A stretch of 9,172 nt of DNA. Source: Sulfuritalea sp. (GTDB lineage Bacteria > Pseudomonadota > Gammaproteobacteria > Burkholderiales > Rhodocyclaceae). Location of the stretch: positions 1-9,172 of the forward strand of contig JALHNN010000067.1 in the NCBI GenBank assembly GCA_022843505.1, read 5' to 3'. The notes under the pieces are model-generated. The model did no database searches. It saw only the letters and a program-made list of their open reading frames with translations, and was not told the DNA's origin. Positions within the stretch are counted from its first letter, which is position 1. Every line of letters starts with the position of its first letter. Positions 1 through 7,265 of the stretch are shown in pieces. Both the position numbers and the translations under genes were made by a program.

Positions 1-826
1 CCAGTCCGAGGCCGACGCCGAGTCCGGCGCCGATGCCGGCCAGGCCGCCCTCGTTCTGCGCCGCCAGCGGTATGGCCTCCGCCGTCTGGAACTGGGTGTA
101 GCCCTGCATGCCGCCCATGATGTTCACGCCGATGCGCTTGTCGAGCATGGCCTGCAGTTCCTCGGGCAGCGAGATGTTCTGCACGTTGAGGCTGTCGAGC
201 TGGAGGCCGTATTCCATGAACATCGGCGCGATGCGCGCCTTGAGCGCGCGGCCGAATTCCTCCTGGTTGCCGGCCATGTCGATGAAGGGCACCGCCGACT
301 CGCCGAAGATGTCCGAGATGTGGCCGACGATGGTGTTGCGCAGCTGGCCTTCGAGCTGTTCCGAGCTGTAGCGCTCGAGCGTGCCCGACAGCGTGGTATG
401 GAAGGCTTTCGGATCGACCAGGTGGAAGGCGTAGATGCCGAAGGCGCGCAGCCGCACCATGCCGAAATCCTTGTCGCGGATCGTTACCGGGTTGGGCGTG
501 CCCCATTTGCGGTCGATCTTCTGCCGCGTCGAGAAAAAGTAGACGTCGGACTTGAAGGGCGACTCGAACAGCTTGTCCCAGTTCTTGAGATAGGTCAGCA
601 CCGGCAGGGTCTGCGTCGTCAGCTTGTACATGCCGGGGCCGAAGACGTCGGCCACCTTCCCTTCGTTGATGAACACCGCCATCTGCGATTCGCGCACCGT
701 CAGGCTGGCGCCGTACTGGATCTCGAACTCGGCCATGGGGAAGCGCCAGGCCATGGTGTCGCTGTCATCCTCGGTCCACTGGATGATGTCGATGAACTGT
801 TTTTTGATGAAGTCCATGAGTGCCAT
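1..826 (-). CDS. SPFH/band-7 domain protein, YdjI-like (3' end outside window)
   Basis: I translated this by hand: 275 codons are visible and the frame is open at the window edge, so the C-terminus is missing. The protein starts MALMDFIKKQFIDIIQW. The core (about residues 30-235) reads as an SPFH domain of the YdjI / 'virion core protein' type, with VRESQMAVFINEGKVADVFG at 44-63 and LNVQNISLPEEL at 213-224. After it comes a Gly-rich stretch, GIGAGLGVGLGL (264-275). In this family such a stretch usually leads to a C-terminal zinc ribbon, which would lie outside the window. SPFH proteins form oligomeric membrane-associated scaffolds; Bacillus YdjI works with PspA-type envelope-stress proteins. 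The start is supported by an AGGGAGAA ribosome-binding site just upstream. Only 27 bp separate it from the DUF350 gene, so the two are probably one operon. The exact role here is inferred. Confidence 0.9.
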   Translation of the reverse strand, partial: MALMDFIKKQFIDIIQWTEDDSDTMAWRFPMAEFEIQYGASLTVRESQMAVFINEGKVADVFGPGMYKLTTQTLPVLTYLKNWDKLFESPFKSDVYFFSTRQKIDRKWGTPNPVTIRDKDFGMVRLRAFGIYAFHLVDPKAFHTTLSGTLERYSSEQLEGQLRNTIVGHISDIFGESAVPFIDMAGNQEEFGRALKARIAPMFMEYGLQLDSLNVQNISLPEELQAMLDKRIGVNIMGGMQGYTQFQTAEAIPLAAQNEGGLAGIGAGLGVGLGL

Positions 827-853
827 GCGGTTCTCCCTCGCGTGTTGTTGTCT

Positions 854-1258
854 TCAGTAGGTCATGCAGGCAGCATTGATCAGGCCGACGGTCAGCGACA
901 GCGCGGCGACCAGGATGGCCGGCGCGACGCGGTTGGCGGCGATGTCTTCCTTCAGCGTCGGCAGCGCGACGCGCGCCACCCCCCAGGCCGCGAGCTGCAC
1001 CAGGCCGGCGATCACGCCCCATACCGCGAGGTCGTACAGCGTGTCGCTGTGGGCGATGACGTTGGCGATGGGCATGGCGAAGCCAAGCACGGCGCCCGCA
1101 AGCGTCACCGCCGCCGCGGCGTTGTTGGCGCGGATCAGGCGGATTTCCTCGTAGGGCGTGACGTACAGGTAGATGGCGACGAAGACCGCCAGCAGTGCAA
1201 TCGCGGTGGCGAAGTAGGCGAGGAAATTCGGCAGCGTCGCGAGAAAATGGGCGGGCAT
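854..1258 (-). CDS. DUF350 family (YjfL-like) inner-membrane protein
   Basis: This is a 134-residue hydrophobic protein with four predicted membrane segments, at about 12-33, 47-69, 75-97 and 111-131. The short loop between the first two carries YEEIRLIRANNAAAAVTLAG (36-55). That acidic, Asn- and Ala-rich motif leading into helix 2 is typical of DUF350/YjfL. The biochemical function of the family is not established. It recurs beside PspA-like, SPFH, YjfK/YjfM and glutathionylspermidine-synthase-like ATP-grasp genes, which suggests a membrane-integrity or stress role. The SPFH gene directly downstream fits that setting. The ATG at 1258 is the only sensible start, although its ribosome-binding site is weak (GGAGT about 9 nt upstream). 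A candidate sigma-70 promoter lies just upstream at 1285-1313. Confidence 0.87.
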   Translation of the reverse strand: MPAHFLATLPNFLAYFATAIALLAVFVAIYLYVTPYEEIRLIRANNAAAAVTLAGAVLGFAMPIANVIAHSDTLYDLAVWGVIAGLVQLAAWGVARVALPTLKEDIAANRVAPAILVAALSLTVGLINAACMTY

Positions 1259-1284
1259 GGCGTGGGACTCCGGCGAAGCGTGAC

Positions 1285-1313
1285 ATTCTCTGCCAGGTAC
1301 GCCTGTCCGGCAA
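1285..1313 (-). promoter_or_regulatory. candidate sigma-70 promoter for the DUF350-SPFH pair
   Basis: On the minus strand there is TTGCCG (1313-1308), a 17-bp spacer and GAGAAT (1290-1285). Each hexamer matches 4 of 6 consensus bases and the spacing is ideal. Transcription would begin roughly 20 nt before the DUF350 start codon. The 91-bp gap after the AsmA-like gene is a logical place for a promoter. Matches this weak also occur by chance. Confidence 0.35.
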
Positions 1314-1349
1314 GGGGCAGCGCGAGGGCGCCGCCCCGGGCAGCGGAAC

Positions 1350-3326
1350 TCAGCGCTGGTAATTCGGCGCGGCCAGGGTGCCGCTGATTTTCAGGTTCAG
1401 GCCGCGACGCGGGCCGGCCGACCTGGCCTCGACCGTCAGGCGACCGCTGGCGTTGCGTGCGGCGTCGAAGCTCAGCGCGCCGCTGGCCTTGAGATCGGCG
1501 GCGACCAGGTTCAGGGCCGACAACTCGATGCGCTGCGATTCCACCGCCAGGTTGCCGCCCAGGGACTCGAAGCGGGTCTCGTCGCCCATGCCCCTGTCCT
1601 GCAGCGCCTTGTCCATGTCCACGCCCGCCAGCGCGCCGCGTTCCATGGTGAAACTGCCGCTCAGGCTGGCGCGCGGCAGCAGTTCCTTCGGCGTGGCGGC
1701 CTGGGAAACCAGCAGCAGTTCGCCGCCGATGTAACCGTCGCGAAACCACCCCCGCGCCAGCTTGGCGGCATCGATGCTTTTTGCCTTGAGCTTGGCGCTC
1801 AGCCGCCAGCCGTCCTGCCAACTGAGCCGGCCGTCGCCCTTGATCTCGCCCGCCAGCAGGCCTGCCGCAAATTCGGTTACCTGCAGGTCCTCGCTTGCCA
1901 GCCGGCCGCTGACCGTGATCTCGCCCAGCGGCACCTCCGGACCCAGCAGCCAGCGCAGCTGCGACGCGTTGAGGGTCAATTGCCAGGCATCCGCGCGCTT
2001 GAGTTCGAAGCCGATCCTGCCGGCTTCGGCATCTTCACCCTGAGCGCTGACAGCGCTCAGGCGCCCGTCCGCGAACGCGGCCTTGAGGCTCAGCGGCGGC
2101 AGGTCCTTCTGGCCGGCGGCGAACACCAGGCCCGTCACCCGCAACTCGCCGCCCTTGAGCGATCCGTGCTCCGACGCCCCGGCGAGGGCCTTCAGCGCCA
2201 TCGCCGGCGGCAGTTGCGGCTGATCGATGCCTATCGACTCGAATTTCAGCGGCGCGCCGAAGACTCCAAGCGCGGAACTGCCGAGGCTGATGCGCGCGAT
2301 GCGTGCCGTGCCGGCGTCGGCGCCGATCCGCACGTCGTCGATGCGCCATTGCGGCGCCGGCGCGAACCAGAACCGGGCGCTGCCCGCCTTCACCGGCATG
2401 CCGAGAATGTCGCTCGCGACCTGTTCGAACTCAGCGCGTTTCCCGTCGAAGCTGTAGACCTGCAGGATGCCGGCGCCCAGCAGCGGCGGCAGCAGCAGGC
2501 CCAGCACCGTCGGCAGGATCACCTTGCGCTGCTTTTCCCGGCGCTTGCGCAGCCTTTCCTGGATCGCCTGGCGGTCGCGCTCTTCCTCCTCGAGGCGGGC
2601 CTTCTCCCTGGCTTCCTCGCGGGCCTTCTTCTCGGCCGCCTTGCGCTGGCGTTCTTCCTCGGCGCGGAGCCGGGCTTCCTCTTCCTCGCGCCATGCCTGC
2701 TCGGCGGCCTGGCGTAGGGCTTTTTCCGCCGCCGCAATGCGGGCCTGTTCTGCCGCCGCCAGGCGCGCCTGTTCCTCGGCCTGGCGCCGGGCTTCTTCCT
2801 CGGCTTCGCGCCGGGCGCGCTCGGCGGCTTCGCGGGCAGCCTTCTCCTCGGCCTTCAGGCGTGCCGCTTCGTCGATCTGCTTGACCAGCTCGCTGGTGTT
2901 CTCGTCACGCTGTCCGCGCCGGCGCGCGACTTCGGCGCGCAGCCTTTCGGCAGCGTCATCGACCACCGGGGTCGCATCATCCGCGATCACTACGCCCGCC
3001 TCGCCGCTGTTGTCCGAACTTGCGGCCGCCTCCCCGGCACCGGTTTCCTGGACTTCCTCGGCCTCCTCCGCATCCTCGTCGTCCGGCGGCAGGCTGCCGT
3101 CGGGCCAAGCGGCCGGGGCCTCGCGCAGGTAACCCTCGGCGATCAGCGTCGCCATGTCCGCGGCGACTTTGGCGCGAGCTTCCGGCTCCGCCTGTGCGGC
3201 GATGGCGTCCATGGTGAAACGGCCCTTGCAGGATTTCAGCAGCGCAAGGAGATCCTCGGGAAGCTCGTGCGTTCTGCCGGTCGCTTCGCGGGACCCCTTG
3301 GGTGACTTGGTGTACACGGTACTCAT
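1350..3326 (-). CDS. AsmA-like protein fused to a cytoplasmic helical domain and TolA-like coiled coil
   Basis: This 658-residue protein has five regions. Residues 1-75 form a compact helical domain (LPEDLLALLKSCKGRFTMDA at 22-41, GYLREAP near 65-71) that may be a winged helix. Residues 80-125 are acidic and disordered-looking. Residues 126-268 are a highly charged Ala/Glu/Arg coiled coil resembling TolA in composition only. Residues 269-291 are one membrane helix (VILPTVLGLLLPPLLGAGIL). Residues 292-658 are AsmA-like, with the C-terminal signature FTMERGALAGVDMDKAL (559-575) and the terminal ISGTLAAP (647-654). By the positive-inside rule, the Arg/Lys-rich residues before the helix put the coiled coil in the cytoplasm and the AsmA part in the periplasm. 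AsmA-like proteins are bridge-like lipid-transport or envelope-homeostasis proteins; the substrate here is unknown. I chose the ATG giving MSTVYTKSPKG, with a weak GGA upstream. In-frame starts further upstream, such as the one giving MENGRAM, have no ribosome-binding site and an unconserved-looking N-terminus. Confidence 0.85.
   Translation of the reverse strand: MSTVYTKSPKGSREATGRTHELPEDLLALLKSCKGRFTMDAIAAQAEPEARAKVAADMATLIAEGYLREAPAAWPDGSLPPDDEDAEEAEEVQETGAGEAAASSDNSGEAGVVIADDATPVVDDAAERLRAEVARRRGQRDENTSELVKQIDEAARLKAEEKAAREAAERARREAEEEARRQAEEQARLAAAEQARIAAAEKALRQAAEQAWREEEEARLRAEEERQRKAAEKKAREEAREKARLEEEERDRQAIQERLRKRREKQRKVILPTVLGLLLPPLLGAGILQVYSFDGKRAEFEQVASDILGMPVKAGSARFWFAPAPQWRIDDVRIGADAGTARIARISLGSSALGVFGAPLKFESIGIDQPQLPPAMALKALAGASEHGSLKGGELRVTGLVFAAGQKDLPPLSLKAAFADGRLSAVSAQGEDAEAGRIGFELKRADAWQLTLNASQLRWLLGPEVPLGEITVSGRLASEDLQVTEFAAGLLAGEIKGDGRLSWQDGWRLSAKLKAKSIDAAKLARGWFRDGYIGGELLLVSQAATPKELLPRASLSGSFTMERGALAGVDMDKALQDRGMGDETRFESLGGNLAVESQRIELSALNLVAADLKASGALSFDAARNASGRLTVEARSAGPRRGLNLKISGTLAAPNYQR
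2039..2061. repeat. perfect 10-bp inverted repeat inside the AsmA-like gene
   Basis: The left arm is CCTGAGCGCT (2039-2048), the loop is GAC (2049-2051) and the right arm is AGCGCTCAGG (2052-2061). The arms are perfectly complementary, so mRNA or single-stranded DNA could form a stable hairpin. It lies within codons for about residues 422-429 (RLSAVSAQ) of the periplasmic domain. No T-tract follows on either strand, so it is not an intrinsic terminator. Its function is unknown and it may be a codon-use coincidence. Confidence 0.6.
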
Positions 3327-3518
3327 GGCGCGTCCATTTTCCATTGCGTGGTGGGGGTTGCGGCCGGATTTTCTCGCCGGGCAGGGCATGATGTTGCATT
3401 TCGCCCACCCCGGGCGTGACAGAGCGCACATTGCGCGTGAAATTCCGCTGCCGACCCGTGCCCGCCGGCGCCGCGCCGCCGCATTCGTCGCTAGACTTCG
3501 GCACCCATGGAGCGAAGC

Positions 3519-3581
3519 ATGACCGATTTGCGCCGAGACGACCAGGCTGACGGAAGGTGGCTACAGGGAACTGGCAGATGA
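3519..3581 (+). CDS. possible 20-residue leader ORF overlapping the Sel1-like gene start
   Basis: This ORF reads MTDLRRDDQADGRWLQGTGR. Its ATG has a GGAG ribosome-binding site at 3509-3512 with a 6-nt spacer. Its TGA stop (3579-3581) overlaps the ATG of the next gene (3578) in an ATGA arrangement, the usual geometry of translational coupling. An upstream in-frame ATG at 3507 would give 24 residues. No homology is recognised. The ORF is short enough to be chance, and the downstream gene has its own AGGGAA site inside it. Confidence 0.22.
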   Translation: MTDLRRDDQADGRWLQGTGR

Positions 3582-4222
3582 ATGGCCAGTCACTGCGGGC
3601 AGTCTCGACAAACCTGTTCGGCACGATGCTGCTGCTGTGGTTGCCCGACGCGGGCGCGATGTTGACCGATGGCCGGCCCGGCGCCTTTCACGAACCCGCC
3701 AGGCTGTTGCAGCCGGTGCGTCCCGCGGAATCGGCGGAGGCGATGCGCTGGCAGGAGATCCAGGCAGCCCGGCGGCCTAGCCGGATCATCGCCCTTTGCC
3801 GGGCATTTCTGCGGGATTTCCCTGCCAGCGCCAAGGGCGACGAGGCGCGCAGCCTCGCGGTGGGCGCCGCGCGGGCGCAGAGCCTCCAGTACCAGGTGGG
3901 GTTCAGCGGCGATTACTTCGAGACCGCTCGCGGCGATCCCACCCTGGCGGCCAACCTGATGGGCGCCGCGCGCGGCAGCCCGGCCGCGGCTTTCGAGATC
4001 GCCCAGGCCTATGGCGCCGGCAGCCACGGCGTTTCCGCCAGCCTGTACCGCCACGAGCAATGGTTGCGCTTTGCCGCCGGGCTGGGCCACGCCCGCGCCA
4101 GCTGGGATCTGGCCCAGCTCTACAATTCCTACGGGCGCGTCGCCGACGCGGCGCATTTCGAAAAGCGCGCCACCGAGCTCGGCTACAAGCCCCCGCCGCG
4201 GCTGTCGAATCGGGATTATTGA
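3578..4222 (+). CDS. exported Sel1-like/TPR-like repeat protein, function unknown
   Basis: This 214-residue protein has a probable Sec signal peptide: a single Arg followed by the hydrophobic NLFGTMLLLWL, with possible cleavage after DAGA at about residue 27. The middle contains FLRDFPASAKGDEARSLA (78-95), which resembles the short helical repeats found in TPR/Sel1-type periplasmic proteins. Residues 135-205 look like Sel1-like repeats: AAFEIAQAYG..., then WLRFAAGLGHARASWDLAQL, then HFEKRATELGYKPP. Such alpha-solenoids mediate protein-protein contacts and no enzymatic residues are seen. I chose the ATG at 3578 because AGGGAA lies 7 nt upstream. A GTG at 3557 adds 7 residues but has only a badly spaced GGAAG. 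This is the only plus-strand gene in the window. It diverges from the AsmA-like gene across about 250 bp and converges on coaX with 10 bp between the stops. Confidence 0.75.
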   Translation: MNGQSLRAVSTNLFGTMLLLWLPDAGAMLTDGRPGAFHEPARLLQPVRPAESAEAMRWQEIQAARRPSRIIALCRAFLRDFPASAKGDEARSLAVGAARAQSLQYQVGFSGDYFETARGDPTLAANLMGAARGSPAAAFEIAQAYGAGSHGVSASLYRHEQWLRFAAGLGHARASWDLAQLYNSYGRVADAAHFEKRATELGYKPPPRLSNRDY

Positions 4223-4223
4223 A

Positions 4224-4254
4224 GCGGTTGCTTTACTGGGCGAGCCCAAACCGC
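4224..4254. terminator. bulged hairpin at the convergent Sel1-like/coaX ends
   Basis: Outer arms GCGGTT (4224-4229) and AACCGC (4249-4254) enclose inner arms TGGGC (4237-4241) and GCCCA (4244-4248). A 7-nt bulge lies on the left side only. The structure spans the intergenic gap and the last codons of coaX. There is no U-tract, so intrinsic termination is doubtful. It could act as a 3'-end barrier for either transcript. Confidence 0.25.
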
Positions 4255-4940
4255 GCCAGACCCTCCAGCACCAGGTTGTCGACCACCCGGTAGGGGCGTT
4301 TCATGTGCGGCACGAGTTCCACGGCGGCGCCGCCCGATAGCAGGCAGGCAAGGCCGCCGTCCTGGCTTGCCCGCACGCGCTCGATGGCGCCCAGGGTGGC
4401 GTGCTGCGCGCCGCTGACGATGGCGTCATCCGTGTTCGTTGCCAGGGTGCGGTAGCGGCCACGGGCTTTTGGCAGCTCGGCGGTGTTCTGCGCCAGCGCG
4501 TCGCGCATCAGCGCCAGGCCGGGCAGGATCAGGCCGCCGAGGAAGCGGCCCTGGCCATCGAGGACGTCGATGGTGGTGGCGGTGCCGGCCACGACCACCA
4601 CGCAGGCATCGCTTTGCAGCGCGCGGGCGCCGATCAATGCCGCCCAGCGGTCGGCGCCGAGCTGCTGCGGTTTGTCGTAGCCGTTGCTGATGCCGCAGGC
4701 GACGGCGGAGCTGGTCAGCCAGTCGAGGGGAACGCGCAGCCCCGAGGAAAGCGCCTCGATGCGCGAGCGCACGGCGTCACCGGCGACATTGCAGGCGACG
4801 ATGCGTGCCGGGGGAGCCGGCAGGCGCTGCGCCAGGCGATCGAGCTCGGCGTAATCGAGCGCGCCCTGGACGCGCCAGCCGGCGCCTTCGCGAAGGCCGA
4901 ACTTGAGTCGGGTGTTGCCGGCATCGATGCAAAGCAGCAT
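4233..4940 (-). CDS. coaX: type III pantothenate kinase
   Basis: This 235-residue protein catalyses ATP-dependent phosphorylation of pantothenate, the first committed step of coenzyme A synthesis, in the cytoplasm. It shows the ASKHA-fold signatures of CoaX: the N-terminal phosphate-binding DAGNTRLKFG (6-15); PQQLGADRW (91-99) with the conserved Asp97 of the G-x-D-R motif; GTATTIDVL (119-127); GGLILPG (135-141); and TNTDDAIVSG (168-177). The length fits the betaproteobacterial form, which in Bordetella was first named Baf. Its start lies 9 bp beyond the birA stop. Its ribosome-binding site (GAGGT) overlaps that stop codon, so translation is probably coupled. Type III kinases resist feedback inhibition by CoA, a family property not visible in the sequence. 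Confidence 0.96.
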   Translation of the reverse strand: MLLCIDAGNTRLKFGLREGAGWRVQGALDYAELDRLAQRLPAPPARIVACNVAGDAVRSRIEALSSGLRVPLDWLTSSAVACGISNGYDKPQQLGADRWAALIGARALQSDACVVVVAGTATTIDVLDGQGRFLGGLILPGLALMRDALAQNTAELPKARGRYRTLATNTDDAIVSGAQHATLGAIERVRASQDGGLACLLSGGAAVELVPHMKRPYRVVDNLVLEGLARFGLAQ

Positions 4941-4949
4941 GGGGAGACC

Positions 4950-5741
4950 TCAGGCCGGGCGCAGCGAGACTTCGCCGGAAAGGATGCGTTCGACACGACC
5001 GTCGCTTTCGAGCAGCAGCGCGCCGTCGGCATCGACCCCGCGACAGATGCCCTGGCGCGGCGCGCCAAAATCGGCGCTCAGCACCACCGCCGCATCCTGG
5101 AAAGCGTGACGCGCGGTCCACTCATCGCGCATGGGCGCGAAACCGCCGGCGGTAAATTGTTCGAGGCGTTCCAGCAGCCGGGTCAGCAGGCTGGCGTATA
5201 GCGCGTCCGGGTTGGCATCCGGCAGATCGAGCGCCGCCGAAGCGGCGCGCAAGTCATCCGGCATGGCCGCGGCGAGGCGCAGGTTCACGCCGATGCCGAT
5301 CACGGCGGCATGCGGCGCCCCGGGCAGCAGCTCGACCAGGATGCCGCCGAGCTTGCGCCCGTCCTTGAGGATGTCATTGGGCCATTTCAGCGCCGTATTA
5401 CCAGCGCCAGCGCTCTGCGTCCCTCCGGGAACTTCCGCCAAGGCTTGCGCGACGGCCAGGCCGACCGCCAGCGAAAGCCCGGCCGGGGCGGTGCCCGGCG
5501 CGAAGCGCCAGAGCAGGGAGAAGGTCAGGCTGTCACCGGGGCTGGCGAACCAGCTGCGTCCGCGCCGCCCGCGCCCGGCCGTCTGCTGGTTGGCGATGAC
5601 GACCGTTCCCGAAGGCGCGCCGGCTTCGGCACGCGCCAGCAGCACCGCGTTGGTCGAATCGCAGCTGTCGAGGACATCGATGTCGAAGCGACGCGCGACG
5701 GGCCCGAGGCGGGCGGCGATTGCGGCGATGGTGGCTGGCAT
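4950..5741 (-). CDS. birA: biotin--[acetyl-CoA-carboxylase] ligase, monofunctional
   Basis: This 263-residue protein activates biotin with ATP and attaches it to the lysine of the biotin carboxyl carrier protein of acetyl-CoA carboxylase. Visible motifs are DSTN (28-31); the biotinyl-AMP-binding loop GRGRRGRSW (56-64); KWPNDI (119-124); KLGGIL (130-135); and GIGVN (149-153). A small C-terminal beta domain ends at VERILSGEVSLRPA. The N-terminus enters the catalytic domain almost at once. The winged-helix domain of E. coli BirA is therefore absent, and this enzyme should not act as the biotin-operon repressor. The ATG at 5741 is preceded by a GGGGGA ribosome-binding site. The gene is first of a two-gene unit with coaX, and 74 bp separate it from the end of ntrC. 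Confidence 0.96.
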   Translation of the reverse strand: MPATIAAIAARLGPVARRFDIDVLDSCDSTNAVLLARAEAGAPSGTVVIANQQTAGRGRRGRSWFASPGDSLTFSLLWRFAPGTAPAGLSLAVGLAVAQALAEVPGGTQSAGAGNTALKWPNDILKDGRKLGGILVELLPGAPHAAVIGIGVNLRLAAAMPDDLRAASAALDLPDANPDALYASLLTRLLERLEQFTAGGFAPMRDEWTARHAFQDAAVVLSADFGAPRQGICRGVDADGALLLESDGRVERILSGEVSLRPA

Positions 5742-5786
5742 GGAGGTCCCCCGGAAAGCGCGGCGGATGCGGCCGGCGCGCGGAGG

Positions 5787-5792
5787 ACTATA
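5787..5792 (-). promoter_or_regulatory. possible -10 element for birA-coaX
   Basis: In the 74-bp gap between ntrC and birA the minus strand reads TATAGT, a 5/6 match to the -10 consensus in otherwise very GC-rich DNA. I see no good -35 hexamer at 16-18 bp. It would give a leader of about 40 nt. This is a weak call, and birA may instead be reached by readthrough from ntrC, since no terminator is visible in the gap. Confidence 0.28.
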
Positions 5793-5815
5793 ACTGATGC
5801 CGCTGCTGTGGTGGC

Positions 5816-7237
<1,422 letters not shown>

Positions 7238-7265
7238 GCTGTGGTTCCTCGGCGCTGCAATGCGG

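Noticed and set aside
320..1387. A 355-codon plus-strand open frame opposite the SPFH and DUF350 genes
   Set aside because: The minus-strand products have clear family signatures. The plus-strand translation is His/Arg/Asp-rich without motifs, as expected for an antisense frame in high-GC DNA.
2520..2950. Calling the large gene tolA because of its charged Ala/Glu/Arg coiled coil
   Set aside because: TolA has its membrane helix at the N-terminus and a periplasmic coiled coil with a TolA C-terminal domain. Here the coiled coil precedes the membrane helix and the C-terminus is AsmA-like.
1980..3132. Several plus-strand frames opposite the coiled-coil part of the AsmA-like gene
   Set aside because: They mirror the repetitive Glu/Ala/Arg codons of the coiled coil and give Arg/Ser/Pro-rich low-complexity translations.
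3327..3431. N-terminal extension of the AsmA-like protein by 35 residues
   Set aside because: The extension lacks a ribosome-binding site, uses intergenic-looking sequence, and the protein starting MSTVYTKSPKG has a natural N-terminus.
3557..3577. GTG start for the Sel1-like gene
   Set aside because: It has no well-spaced ribosome-binding site and adds polar residues ahead of the signal peptide; the ATG at 3578 has AGGGAA 7 nt upstream.
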